A stretch of DNA of 64,000 nt, taken from assembly GCF_003054195.1 (NCBI RefSeq), contig NZ_QBKP01000006.1, positions 124,001 to 188,000 of the forward strand. The letters run 5' to 3'. This document shows positions 36,373 through 45,071 of this stretch, piece by piece (within the stretch, counting starts at the first letter, position 1; each line of letters begins with the position of its first letter). Under the pieces are notes generated by a model that made no database searches, was not told the DNA's origin, and saw only the letters and a program-made list of their open reading frames with translations. The position numbers were made by a program, and so were the translations under genes. Origin of the DNA: Gemmobacter caeni. GTDB lineage: Bacteria > Pseudomonadota > Alphaproteobacteria > Rhodobacterales > Rhodobacteraceae.

Positions 36373-36975
36373 ATGGCACGCGAGATCCCGGATCTTAACG
36401 CCGTGGTGCGGACGGGGACAGGCAAGGGGGCCGCCCGTCAAGCCCGTCGTGAGGGCAACGTTCCCGGCATCGTCTACGGCGACGGCAAAGAGCCGCAGCC
36501 GATCAGCATGAACTACAACGCCCTGCTGAAGCGCCTGAAAGCCGGCCGCTTCATGTCGACCCTCTTCAACCTGAAGGTCGAAGGCCAGCCGGACGTTCAT
36601 GTCGTTTGCCGCGGCGTCCAGCGCGACGTCGTGAAAGACCTGCCGACGCATATTGACTTCATGCGCCTGCACGACGACAGCCGCATCAACCTGTTCATCC
36701 ATGTGACCTTCATCAACCACGATCAGGCCCCCGGCCTGAAGCGTGGCGGCACGCTGACCGTGGTGCGCCCGGAAGTCGAACTGGAAGTTCTGGCCTCCGA
36801 CATCCCGAACGAGATCGTTGTCGATCTGGCGGGCCGCACCTTCGGCGACGTGATCCACATCAATGATGTGGCGCTGCCGAAAGGCGCGAAGCCGACCATC
36901 GACCGCAACTTCGTGATCGCCAACATCACCGCCCCGTCGGGTCTGGTGGCAGAAGAGGAGTCGGCCGAAGGCTGA
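36373..36975 (+). CDS. rplY: 50S ribosomal protein L25 / general stress protein Ctc
   Basis: L25 binds 5S rRNA in the large subunit. The 200-aa length marks the long (Ctc/TL5) form. The N-terminal L25 domain covers [22 protein letters not shown] and the C-terminal TL5 domain contains [29 protein letters not shown] sets ATG 36373. In alphaproteobacteria rplY usually precedes pth; here about 4 kb separates them. Confidence 0.96.
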   Translation: MAREIPDLNAVVRTGTGKGAARQARREGNVPGIVYGDGKEPQPISMNYNALLKRLKAGRFMSTLFNLKVEGQPDVHVVCRGVQRDVVKDLPTHIDFMRLHDDSRINLFIHVTFINHDQAPGLKRGGTLTVVRPEVELEVLASDIPNEIVVDLAGRTFGDVIHINDVALPKGAKPTIDRNFVIANITAPSGLVAEEESAEG

Positions 36976-36997
36976 TCCCCCCTACAGGGCAAACAGA

Positions 36998-37028
36998 CGC
37001 GGCAGGGTCTCCCTGCCGCGTTTTTTTT
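36998..37028 (+). terminator. Strong Rho-independent terminator after rplY
   Basis: CGCGGCAGGG (36998-37007) and CCCTGCCGCG (37011-37020) form a 10-bp stem with loop TCT, followed by eight T residues. Confidence 0.95.
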
Positions 37029-37132
37029 GTGGCGGGAACTCGCGCATTGCCGGTGCAGGTCCGGTTTTACTTACCTTTCAATTGATTACCATTTTGGTAG
37101 GGTGCAGCCAGTTTCTACATTGGAGGTAACCG

Positions 37133-39481
37133 ATGGCCACGATCAAAGGCTACGATGGCATCGACGACATTCTGGTCGGCAATCCCACGGAAAATGATTA
37201 CCTGTACGGCGGCAGCGGCGACGACACTTATCGGTTCGACTCCCTGCCGGGTAATGATGTCGTCTATGACACCGAGGGCGCCGACAAGATCGAGTTCGAC
37301 AGTTCGGTTACTGCCGGTATGCTGCGTATGAACATCAGCCCGTCGGATTATGATGACCTGCTGATCTCGATTGTCGACAGCAACGGCGCGGTGGTCGGAA
37401 CGGTTTCCCTGAACGAACATTTCAACGGCGCCACCATCGAACAGCTGAAGCTGGCCGATGGGACGACGATGAACCTGACCGGCGGCCTGAAGATCCAAGG
37501 CACGATCTCGCAGACCACGCTGCGTGGCACCGGCAACAATGACACGCTGGTCGGCTCGGACCGGAACGAGACCCTTTATGGCGGCGCGGGCAACGATACC
37601 TACGTCATCTCGGCGGGTCAGGGTTCGAAACTTATTGAAGATTCGCAGGGCGCAGACACGCTCAGCCTCGACAGCTCGGTTCTCGCCCGCAATGTGCGCC
37701 TCAATACCAGCAGCAGCGATTATGATGATCTGGTCATCCGCCTGGTGGACGCGAACGAGAACATCATCGACACGATCTACCTGAACGAACATTTCAACGG
37801 CCGCCCGATTGAAACGCTGACCTATTCTGACGGTACCAGCGTGAACCTGCTGGCCGGGCTGACGATCCGCGGCGCGGTGAACGACACCACCCTGCGCGGC
37901 ACCGATCTCAACGATTCGCTGATCATGTCCAGCCGCAATGAAACGCTTTATGGCGGCAATGGTGATGATACCTACATCTGGTCAAGCGCCGGTGGCAGCA
38001 AGCTCATCTATGACGGGCTTGGCAATGACGCGATCCAGATCAAGGGCGTCCCGGCTGCCCGCGTGCGGATGAGCGCGAGCACAAGCGACAGCGACGACCT
38101 GCGCATCTGGATCATCGACAAGAACGAGAATGTGCGCAGCACCCTGACGCTGGACGAGCATTTCAACGGTCACGGCATCTCGACCCTGCGGGTCGGCTCG
38201 GGCCAGGCCCTCGACCTGCTCGGCGGGCTGAAGATCCAAGGCGCTGTGGATCAGACGACGCTGATCGGCACCGCCCTGAACGACCGGCTGATCATGTCAA
38301 ACCGCAACGAGACGCTGTATGGCGGCGGCGGCAATGACACCTATGTGCTGGGCAAGGGCGATGAAGCCAATTTCATCAGCGACAGCCAGGGGCGCGACCG
38401 CATTCTGGTCGAAAAATCCATCTCTGCTGCGAATGTACGGCTGAATGCCAATGGTTCTGACGATCTGCGGGTCATGGTGGTGGACCGGAACGGCAATGTC
38501 GTCAGCTCGATCACCATCGACAACCATTTCGACGGCCGCGCGATTGAAAGCCTTGTGTTCTCCGGCGGTGGCAGCATCGACCTGCGCGGCGGGCTGACCA
38601 TCCAGGGCGCCGTGGATGTCACCAACCTTTACGGCACCGGCCAGTCCGATACGTTCATCGGCTCACAGCGCAATGAATACATGGCAGGTGGCAACGGGAA
38701 CGACACCTACAAGTTCGAAGCCGGTTTCGGCGAGGATACCGTCTATGATATCGGCGGTCGCGACACGATCGAGATTACGGGCATCGACCCGGCGCGGGTC
38801 CGGCTGGTTCAGCCGTCGTTCAGCAATGACCTGCAAATCCAGGTGCTGAATGCCAAGGGGCTGGTGGCGGATCAGATCTCGCTGCGCAGCTATTACGCCA
38901 GCGGCTCGGCCAAGATCGAAAATCTGGTGATCGACGATCAGAGCTGGAATATCGCGCAACAGCTTGCCGGGCCGAAAACCAGCACCCGCGCCGATGTCGT
39001 GCAAAGCTTCTTCGGCGACACCACGATCAACGGCAAGGGCGGCAACGACAAGATCACCGATCTGTTCGGCAACAATACCGTCAATGGCGGCACGGGTCGG
39101 GATACGATCACAACTGGCGGCGGTCGGGACACGCTGGTCGGTGGCAGTGGGAACGATACCCTGTCGGGCGGCGGCGGCAATGACCGGCTCACCGGCGGCA
39201 GTGGCGCGGATCAGCTGACCGGCGGTGCCGGGCGCGACAGCTTTGTCTTCGCGCGGGGCATGGGCACCGATACCGTCACCGATTTTTCCAAGGGGATCGA
39301 CAAGCTGGTGCTGAACGACAACCTCTGGGGCGGCGCAGACCTGACCAAGCGTCAGGTGGTGAACCAGTACGCCACAGATATCGGTGATGACATCGTTCTG
39401 GACTTCGGTGCGCGCGGCAAGATCGTGCTGGAGGATGTGGCCTCGCTCTACAAGCTGTGGAACAGCATCGAGATCATCTGA
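37133..39481 (+). CDS. RTX-type repeat protein with five ~124-aa modules, likely type I secreted
   Basis: The 782-aa protein is built of five modules beginning near residues 24, 148, 272, 395 and 517. Each opens with (L/M)(Y/A)GGxGxDTY. In the DNA the repeats start at 37202, 37574, 37946, 38315 and 38681. Each module has a V-R-N...DDL-I strand, an xEHFNG turn and a GLxIQG end. Residues about 628-703 carry tandem Ca-binding nonapeptides (GGxGxDxLxGGxG). There is no N-terminal signal peptide; the acidic C-terminus (LYKLWNSIEII) fits type I secretion. No exporter genes are nearby. TGGAGGT sets ATG 37133. An adhesive or matrix role is likely but unproven. Confidence 0.85.
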   Translation: MATIKGYDGIDDILVGNPTENDYLYGGSGDDTYRFDSLPGNDVVYDTEGADKIEFDSSVTAGMLRMNISPSDYDDLLISIVDSNGAVVGTVSLNEHFNGATIEQLKLADGTTMNLTGGLKIQGTISQTTLRGTGNNDTLVGSDRNETLYGGAGNDTYVISAGQGSKLIEDSQGADTLSLDSSVLARNVRLNTSSSDYDDLVIRLVDANENIIDTIYLNEHFNGRPIETLTYSDGTSVNLLAGLTIRGAVNDTTLRGTDLNDSLIMSSRNETLYGGNGDDTYIWSSAGGSKLIYDGLGNDAIQIKGVPAARVRMSASTSDSDDLRIWIIDKNENVRSTLTLDEHFNGHGISTLRVGSGQALDLLGGLKIQGAVDQTTLIGTALNDRLIMSNRNETLYGGGGNDTYVLGKGDEANFISDSQGRDRILVEKSISAANVRLNANGSDDLRVMVVDRNGNVVSSITIDNHFDGRAIESLVFSGGGSIDLRGGLTIQGAVDVTNLYGTGQSDTFIGSQRNEYMAGGNGNDTYKFEAGFGEDTVYDIGGRDTIEITGIDPARVRLVQPSFSNDLQIQVLNAKGLVADQISLRSYYASGSAKIENLVIDDQSWNIAQQLAGPKTSTRADVVQSFFGDTTINGKGGNDKITDLFGNNTVNGGTGRDTITTGGGRDTLVGGSGNDTLSGGGGNDRLTGGSGADQLTGGAGRDSFVFARGMGTDTVTDFSKGIDKLVLNDNLWGGADLTKRQVVNQYATDIGDDIVLDFGARGKIVLEDVASLYKLWNSIEII

Positions 39482-39486
39482 TCCGA

Positions 39487-39512
39487 CAGGGGGCCGGTCA
39501 GCCGGCCCCCTG
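39487..39512. terminator. Bidirectional hairpin after the RTX gene
   Basis: CAGGGGGCCGG and CCGGCCCCCTG pair around TCAG. It lies six bases after the RTX stop and overlaps the end of the convergent glycosyltransferase gene. T-tracts are lacking. Confidence 0.55.
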
Positions 39513-40481
39513 CCCCGCCGCCGCCATGTGATGCTGCCAGCGGGGGTCTTGTTCCAGCGCATGTCCTGCTTTTTCGGCCAGCCGCCCCGCATAATCCGCA
39601 CAGCACAGATGATGCAGCCGCGCGACGCCGGGCAGCGCCATGGCCCGCGCATGAAGGGCATCGAACTCGGCTTCATAGCGCAGGGCAGACAGGTCACGCC
39701 GCTCGTTCCGGTTGGTCGAACGATAATAGCTGTCGTTATAGCGATCAGCCCCCTGCACCGCTGACGGCGTGCCACGCTTCAGGCCCCAGCTTTCTTCGGA
39801 TCGCAGCATGTAATGGTTCATCTGTGCCACTTCATGCGTCGTCAGCTCTGGCGGCAGGACACGCAGATACTGCGCCTCGTCCTGCCAGCCGGGAACCGGC
39901 ACTCCTTCGGCATTCACCAGACGTGGTTCCGGCTCCGCCGCAGGATCGAGCCCGCGCGGCCCGTGTTCGGCCAGGGCGCGGAAGGCCTGCGGTTTGCGGT
40001 GGATCACCTTGATCCAGCGCGAGATCCAGTTGCGCGTCGGGCCTGCATTCAGGAAGGTGCGGTGGATCGGCGCATCCTCCCACCTTTCGATGCCAGAGGT
40101 GCCGAATACCCGCCAGTTGATCGCCATGGCGGTGAAATCGGGTGACGCCCCCAAAAGATCGGGCAGCTTGCCCGCGCCGCGATGGATGACCAGAAATTCA
40201 TCGACATCGCAGACCAGCACCCAGTCAGCACGCCGCACCGCCCGGTGCCGCTTTGCCTGCCGCAGCTTCGCCGCCGTCACCTTGCCCCCGGCGGGCACCT
40301 CGGAGCGCAGATGGACCAGCCACCCCGCCGCCTGAAGCGCATCCAGCAGATCAGGCGATGGGTCGGTGCAGTCATTGGTGACGACAACAAGATCGGTAAA
40401 GCCGAGCATGCGATACCAGACCACCCATTCCACGATGAACGGGCCTTCGTTGCGCATCGAACAGACGACCGTGGCCCGCAC
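39498..40481 (-). CDS. Glycosyltransferase family 2-like protein
   Basis: The 327-aa product begins VRATVVCSMRNEGPFIVEWV, continues WYRMLGFTDLVVVTNDCTDPS and has a DxD-type motif in VCDVDEFLVIH, as in the Glyco_tranf_2_4 group. It likely transfers a sugar in the cytoplasm; the acceptor is unknown. I chose GTG 40481 because AAGGAG lies at good spacing; a TTG at 40532 would overlap the previous stop. Its position beside the RTX gene may hint at a shared surface role. Confidence 0.75.
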   Translation of the reverse strand: MRATVVCSMRNEGPFIVEWVVWYRMLGFTDLVVVTNDCTDPSPDLLDALQAAGWLVHLRSEVPAGGKVTAAKLRQAKRHRAVRRADWVLVCDVDEFLVIHRGAGKLPDLLGASPDFTAMAINWRVFGTSGIERWEDAPIHRTFLNAGPTRNWISRWIKVIHRKPQAFRALAEHGPRGLDPAAEPEPRLVNAEGVPVPGWQDEAQYLRVLPPELTTHEVAQMNHYMLRSEESWGLKRGTPSAVQGADRYNDSYYRSTNRNERRDLSALRYEAEFDALHARAMALPGVARLHHLCCADYAGRLAEKAGHALEQDPRWQHHMAAAGQGAG

Positions 40482-40528
40482 CGCTTCTCCTTGTGTTTTC
40501 CGCAGGTTGGGCGGCGCGGGGCGCGCTG

Positions 40529-40849
40529 TCAACCGGCCATGGCGAGGCTTTGCACCGCGTCGAACACCTCAAGCTCGGGCGGTCCGGCATAGAGATCGCC
40601 ATGCCCGCCCGCGCCGCGATGGGCCATGCGGAACGCCTCGGATTTCGTCCAGTCCTGAAAGGCCGTCTCGTTTTGCCACAGCGTATGCGAGGCATAAAGC
40701 GTATAGCCCTCACGCGCCGGGCCTTTCATCAGGTGAAAAGAGATAAAACCGGGAACGGACGGCAACTGGCTGTCGCGCGCCTTCCACACGGCCTCGAACG
40801 CCGCTTCCTGCCCGGGTTTGACCTTGAAACGGTTCATCGTCAGATACAT
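40529..40849 (-). CDS. Antibiotic biosynthesis monooxygenase family protein (HmoA-like)
   Basis: This 106-aa protein begins MYLTMNRFKVKPGQEAAFEA and contains VPGFISFHLMKGP and YASHTLWQNETAFQDWTKSEAFR, as in heme-degrading monooxygenases of the HmoA/IsdG type. That enzyme role is plausible but substrate-dependent residues cannot be judged with certainty. ATG 40849 is the natural family start. It is divergent from pth. Confidence 0.8.
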   Translation of the reverse strand: MYLTMNRFKVKPGQEAAFEAVWKARDSQLPSVPGFISFHLMKGPAREGYTLYASHTLWQNETAFQDWTKSEAFRMAHRGAGGHGDLYAGPPELEVFDAVQSLAMAG

Positions 40850-40975
40850 CTGGCTGATCCTGTCCTGGGATTTCCGGCTGGAGGGCGGCAGGGAGAGAGC
40901 AAATCCACCGCGGCTGTCTGGCGTGGGGCACAGGATCGGGGTTAGAACGTCCGGGGTCAAGAGGCGGAGGGTGCG

Positions 40976-41656
40976 ATGCAGCTTTGGGTGGGTCTGGGTA
41001 ATCCGGGCGCGAAATATGCGGGCAACCGTCACAACATCGGCTTCATGGCGCTGGACCGTATCGCGGGGGATCATGGCTTTGGTCCCTGGCGCAAGGGGTT
41101 TCAGGGGCTGGTGTCCGAAGGCCGCTTCGGATCGGAAAAGGTGGTGCTGCTGAAGCCCGAAACCTTCATGAACCTTTCAGGTCAATCGGTCGGCGAGGCG
41201 CTGCGCTTTTACAAGCTGTCCCCGGGTGACGTGACCGTTTTTCACGACGAGCTGGACCTTGCCCCCGGCAAGCTGCGGCTGAAGACCGGCGGCGGGCATG
41301 CAGGCCACAACGGGTTGCGATCCATCCACGCGCATATCGGCGAGGCTTATCACCGCGTCCGGCTCGGCATCGGCCACCCCGGCCACAAGGATGCGGTGGC
41401 AAGCTATGTACTGCATGATTTCGCCAGGGCCGATCAGGACTGGCTGGATGATCTGCTGCGCGGTATCTCTGACGGCGCCCCGGCGCTCGCCGCCGGGGAC
41501 GGGCCGCGCTTCCAGAATGCCGTGGCGCAACGCACGTCACCGCCCCGCCCCTCGACCGGGCGCGAGAAGGCGGGGCCAAAGCCTGCGCCTGACGCTACGG
41601 CACCGACAGAAGATACCCGTAACCCGCTGCAAAAACTGGCAGATCGTTTTCGCTGA
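40976..41656 (+). CDS. pth: Peptidyl-tRNA hydrolase
   Basis: Pth frees tRNA from stalled peptidyl-tRNA. The 226-aa product has [20 protein letters not shown] with the catalytic His, [10 protein letters not shown], and [13 protein letters not shown] charged tail of about 35 residues extends past the usual end ([17 protein letters not shown]). GGAGGGT precedes ATG 40976. Confidence 0.95.
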   Translation: MQLWVGLGNPGAKYAGNRHNIGFMALDRIAGDHGFGPWRKGFQGLVSEGRFGSEKVVLLKPETFMNLSGQSVGEALRFYKLSPGDVTVFHDELDLAPGKLRLKTGGGHAGHNGLRSIHAHIGEAYHRVRLGIGHPGHKDAVASYVLHDFARADQDWLDDLLRGISDGAPALAAGDGPRFQNAVAQRTSPPRPSTGREKAGPKPAPDATAPTEDTRNPLQKLADRFR

Positions 41657-41685
41657 ACTATGATCGGCGCAACAGGGAGGAACCA

Positions 41686-42849
41686 ATGCGCCGATTTCTG
41701 AAGATTCTGGGGGTCGTGACCCTGATCGTGGCCGCGCTTGCCGTGTGGAAGCGGGAAGAGATTATCCGGCTCCAGTCGGTCCTGACCCTGTTTGACGCGG
41801 ATCGCATTACCGGCAATTTCAGCCATATGGACGCGGCCTTCCTGTCAACCCCGCTGCCCAAGGGGGACCGCCCCGCCCTGCCCCTGCCTCCCGGTCCGGC
41901 CTTCGATCTGCCGCCTGAAACCGAAGACTGGATCACCGACCGCCATGTCACCGCCCTGGTGATCCTGAAGGACGGCGCGCTGCGTCATGAGGGCTATTAC
42001 CTTGTTACCGGCGCAATGGACCGTCGGATCAGCTGGTCGGTCGCCAAAAGCTTTCTCTCCGCGCTTCTTGGTACGGTGGTGACAGAGGGCGCCATCGACC
42101 TTGACGCGCCTGTGGATCAGTATGCCCCTGCGCTCCGCGGCTCTGCCTATGAAGGCGTGACGGTGCGGCAGGTCGCCAATATGACCTCGGGCGTGGCCTT
42201 CAACGAGGATTATCTGGATTTCTGGAGCGACATCAACAAGATGGGCCGGGTTCTGGCGCTTGGTGGTTCGATGGACAGCTTTGCCGCCGGGATCAAGACC
42301 CGGAGCGGGCCGCCCGGTGGAGCATGGCACTATGTGTCCATCGACACGCATATTCTGGGCATGGTGATCCGTGGCGCCACCGGACGCGGGATCGTGGATC
42401 TGATGTCGGAACGGATCGTCAAACCGCTCGGGCTGGAAGTGGAGCCCTATTATCTGACCGATGGTTATGGTCAGCCCTTCGTGCTGGGCGGACTGAATCT
42501 GATCACCCGCGACTATGCACGCATGGGCGAGCTGTTCCGCCGCGAGGGCCGGATCGACGGGCAGCAGATCGTGCCACAGGATTGGGTGGATGCCTCGACC
42601 CGCCCCCAGGCCGACACACCCGCAGACGGCATGGGCTACGGCTATCAGTGGTGGATTCCGCCGCAGGCCGAACCGGGTGAGTTCATGGCGCAGGGCATTT
42701 ATGGCCAGTTCATCTATGTGAACCGGCGCGCAGGCGTTACCATTGCCTCCAATGCCGCTGACCGGGGCTTTACGGCGGCAGGCGTCGAGGACCAGAATGT
42801 AGCGATGTTCCGCGCTCTGGTGCGGGCACTGGAGGCAGCGGATGGATGA
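41686..42849 (+). CDS. Serine hydrolase, beta-lactamase/class C family
   Basis: The 387-aa protein has an N-terminal membrane anchor (LKILGVVTLIVAALAVW) and a penicillin-binding fold with SxxK as S118-VAK121 in ISWSVAKSF, then YVS as the YxN-like motif. It probably acts in the periplasm as an esterase or peptidase-like hydrolase. The substrate is unknown. It overlaps the DUF2237 gene by 8 bp. Confidence 0.85.
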   Translation: MRRFLKILGVVTLIVAALAVWKREEIIRLQSVLTLFDADRITGNFSHMDAAFLSTPLPKGDRPALPLPPGPAFDLPPETEDWITDRHVTALVILKDGALRHEGYYLVTGAMDRRISWSVAKSFLSALLGTVVTEGAIDLDAPVDQYAPALRGSAYEGVTVRQVANMTSGVAFNEDYLDFWSDINKMGRVLALGGSMDSFAAGIKTRSGPPGGAWHYVSIDTHILGMVIRGATGRGIVDLMSERIVKPLGLEVEPYYLTDGYGQPFVLGGLNLITRDYARMGELFRREGRIDGQQIVPQDWVDASTRPQADTPADGMGYGYQWWIPPQAEPGEFMAQGIYGQFIYVNRRAGVTIASNAADRGFTAAGVEDQNVAMFRALVRALEAADG

Positions 42850-43216
42850 GCGCGAGGACAGTATCAACGTGTTGGGCGAGGCGCTGGAAAGCTGCTCGAC
42901 ACAGCCGCTGACCGGCTTCTGGCGGAATGGCTGCTGCGATACCGGCCCGGCAGATCGCGGGCGCCACACCGTCTGCGCGGTGATGACGGCAGAATTTCTG
43001 GCCCTGTCCAAATATCTGGGCAATGACCTGAGCACGCCGCGCCCGGAGTTCGGCTTTGCCGGACTGAAACCCGGCGACAACTGGTGTCTCTGTGCCGCGC
43101 GCTTTCTTCAGGCCCATGAGGAAGGCGCGGCACCGCAGCTCCGGTTGCGCGCCACCCACCGGCGCACGCTGGATATCGTACCGCTGGAGGTGCTGCGGCT
43201 TTACGCCGCCGACTGA
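42842..43216 (+). CDS. DUF2237 family protein
   Basis: This 124-aa protein shows the family core NVLGEALESCSTQPLTGFWR, NGCCDTGPADRGRHTVCAVM and KPGDNWCLCAARFLQA. The conserved cysteines suggest a metal or redox function, but the role is unknown. It is coupled to the serine hydrolase by an 8-bp overlap and converges on the LuxR gene with a 16-bp overlap. Confidence 0.88.
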   Translation: MDEREDSINVLGEALESCSTQPLTGFWRNGCCDTGPADRGRHTVCAVMTAEFLALSKYLGNDLSTPRPEFGFAGLKPGDNWCLCAARFLQAHEEGAAPQLRLRATHRRTLDIVPLEVLRLYAAD

Positions 43217-43806
43217 TCGCGCGACCGCACCCCCGGCTCGCGCGGTTTGGCCGCAGGGTTGCCGGGCGCACCAAGGCGCAGCGGATCGTCGTCGCGCATC
43301 AGCTCATCAATGAAGAGGCTCAGCAACTGCGGCCGCCCGCTGACCCCTGCCTTGCGATAGATCGCATTGGTCTGCGCCTTCACCGTACCCTCTGACGTTT
43401 CGCGCAAGCCTGCGATCTGGGCGGTGGACAGGCCCTTGATGGCGAACAGCGCCACATCGCGTTCTGCCGGCGTCAGCCCCCATTCACCAAACCGTTCCTC
43501 AAGAATTTCGGCGAAGGCCCCCGAAGCACGGCGCAACCGTTCCTCGGCCACATTACGCTCGGCCATGGCGAGCCGCAGTGCCCATGCCCCCAGTGCGATG
43601 CCGGTCACCAGACCCAGCGCCGCGCCCAGTTCCAGCAGTTCGCGGAATTGCCAGCTGAGCGGACCGGCGTTGAAGCCGATCACCGAAGACAGGATATCGG
43701 TGATAAAAACTGCCGCGCAGAGGATCTGGAACAGCAGCAAAACCGCAAGCCCGATCGGGCGGCGCGTCAGAAACCGGTGCAGGCCGTTGCGTCCCGGTCC
43801 CTTCAT
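43201..43806 (-). CDS. Membrane-anchored LuxR-family transcriptional regulator
   Basis: The 201-aa protein has two N-terminal transmembrane helices (about 18-42 and 58-80), a short helical linker and a C-terminal LuxR-type HTH (about 110-170: LTPAERDVALFAIKGLSTAQIA, then TSEGTVKAQTNAIYRKAGV). Such proteins sense at the membrane and bind DNA from it. It overlaps the upstream PepSY-like gene by ATGA, so the two are coupled and may share one signal pathway. Confidence 0.82.
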   Translation of the reverse strand: MKGPGRNGLHRFLTRRPIGLAVLLLFQILCAAVFITDILSSVIGFNAGPLSWQFRELLELGAALGLVTGIALGAWALRLAMAERNVAEERLRRASGAFAEILEERFGEWGLTPAERDVALFAIKGLSTAQIAGLRETSEGTVKAQTNAIYRKAGVSGRPQLLSLFIDELMRDDDPLRLGAPGNPAAKPREPGVRSRDQSAA

Positions 43807-44222
43807 TCGGTGCCCGTTCCCACATCACCGACGGCGCCGCCGTCAGTCTGGCCATCATTTGAGATGCCGACATCGACCCCCTCGGAAATATTTGGCGTCT
43901 TGTCAGTCACGTCGCGCACGGTGGTGTTGCCGGGCGCGTTGGCCCGCTCGTCCCCGGCATACCGATGATCGGTGCGCAGCAGGTCGCGCAGAATTTCGCC
44001 GGTGATCGGGTTGACGACGATCTCGCGCTTACGGTCCCCACGCTCTGCCGTCACCCGCACCCGGCCCAGAAAGGTGCGGCTGACCACGATCCGGCCATAG
44101 CCCTGTTCTTCCAGCTGCGAAACGATCTGGCCCTGAACGGCATCGGCGGGGTCTATCTGCGCCGCGACGGGCGTTGCGGCCAGCAGGGCCGCAACCAGGA
44201 TCGGCAGAACATTCGGTCGCAT
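43803..44222 (-). CDS. Periplasmic PepSY-like domain protein
   Basis: The 139-aa product has a signal peptide (MRPNVLPILVAALLAATPVA) and a PepSY-like unit (IVSQLEEQGYGRIVVSRTFL, then VRVTAERGDRKREIVVNPITGEILRD). The C-terminal 45 residues are low-complexity and Gly/Asp-rich. PepSY units act as inhibitors or sensors in the periplasm. It is coupled to the membrane LuxR gene. The codons for DKTPNISEGV resemble the dispersed 3' motif. Confidence 0.65.
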   Translation of the reverse strand: MRPNVLPILVAALLAATPVAAQIDPADAVQGQIVSQLEEQGYGRIVVSRTFLGRVRVTAERGDRKREIVVNPITGEILRDLLRTDHRYAGDERANAPGNTTVRDVTDKTPNISEGVDVGISNDGQTDGGAVGDVGTGTE

Positions 44223-44253
44223 TTCATGCTCCAGCATTCACGACAAAGAAAGC

Positions 44254-44278
44254 GGTCGGGGCGCTCCGCGTCCCGACC
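44254..44278 (-). terminator. Hairpin after the CxxC-repeat gene
   Basis: GGTCGGG (44254-44260) pairs with CCCGACC (44272-44278), with an inner GCG/CGC. On the minus strand it is followed by GCTTTCTTTG. It separates the CxxC gene from the PepSY-LuxR pair. Confidence 0.5.
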
Positions 44279-44336
44279 CTTGCCCATCGCGCCAGGTCGC
44301 AGGGTGGCAGGCCCCGCGCCCGGCGTCAATCGCGGC

Positions 44337-44915
44337 TCAGCGGTCGCCGCAGCGATAGGCGACGCCCGCAAGTCCGCAACGATCCGTCGGGCGCTCGCCG
44401 CCCGGCGCACGGCCCGCCATCTGCGACCTGCCGCCGCGCTGCTGCTGGACGCCGGCGGTCATGGACATGACCTCTGCATCATCCACCACCACGCCGCCAC
44501 AAGCCTCGCAGAAATCAGGATCACCGCCCGCCCACATGGTGTCGTCATCCACCGTGACGCTGTCATCCAGAGGGTCACCCAGCTCGACATCGACCGGCTC
44601 GGGGGTTTCACCCTCGTCCTCGACAACACCGCCGCAGGCCTCGCAGAAATCCGGGTTGCCGCCCGCCCAGACCGGGCCATCCTCGGCGTCATCTGCCGTC
44701 TCGTCAGAGGCAGGTTCGCCCTTGTCATCGCCGCGCCACATCTTGTCGCCTGGCGCACCGTCCTCGGCCGAAGCCAGCCAGATCCGTGCCTCCGAAGCAG
44801 CACCACCCTTGGCCAGTTGCAGCACCGGCAGTACGGGCGCGGCCCATGCCACGCCGGACACCAGAACTGCGGCCGCCGCCCCCGCCAACAACCTGCCCGT
44901 CATTCCCGATTTCAT
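44337..44915 (-). CDS. Secreted acidic protein with duplicated CxxC motif
   Basis: The 192-aa product has a signal peptide (MKSGMTGRLLAGAAAAVLVS-GVAWA) and a strongly acidic body. A 16-residue unit, WAGG(N/D)PDFCEACGGVV, occurs twice (83-98 and 128-143), each with one CxxC. A further Cys pair is at C180 and C189. The units could bind metal or form disulfides in the periplasm. I do not recognise the family. It precedes the PepSY and LuxR genes on the same strand with a 114-nt gap that holds a hairpin. Confidence 0.65.
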   Translation of the reverse strand: MKSGMTGRLLAGAAAAVLVSGVAWAAPVLPVLQLAKGGAASEARIWLASAEDGAPGDKMWRGDDKGEPASDETADDAEDGPVWAGGNPDFCEACGGVVEDEGETPEPVDVELGDPLDDSVTVDDDTMWAGGDPDFCEACGGVVVDDAEVMSMTAGVQQQRGGRSQMAGRAPGGERPTDRCGLAGVAYRCGDR

Positions 44916-45037
44916 TCTTGTCGCTCCATCGTTACCTCAACACCGCGCCGGATCGGCTGCGGTTGTGTCATGAGGCCACGGAGACGAGGGGCGCACCATT
45001 CGCCGGATGTTTAGCGCCCGTCCCACAGAGTTGAAAC

Positions 45038-45066
45038 TGCCGCACTAAACCGGGGTTTAGGCGGCA
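45038..45066 (-). terminator. Hairpin after trpB
   Basis: CTAAACC and GGTTTAG (45045-45051 and 45054-45060) pair, extended by TGCCG/CGGCA. It lies just after the trpB stop, and GTTTC follows on the minus strand. The rest of 44916-45071 shows no gene. Confidence 0.6.
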
Positions 45067-45071
45067 ATTCC

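Noticed and set aside
37202-38700. Regular 366-372-nt repeats as a CRISPR or satellite array
   Set aside because: The repeats are in frame and encode protein modules; there are no short identical repeats with unique spacers.
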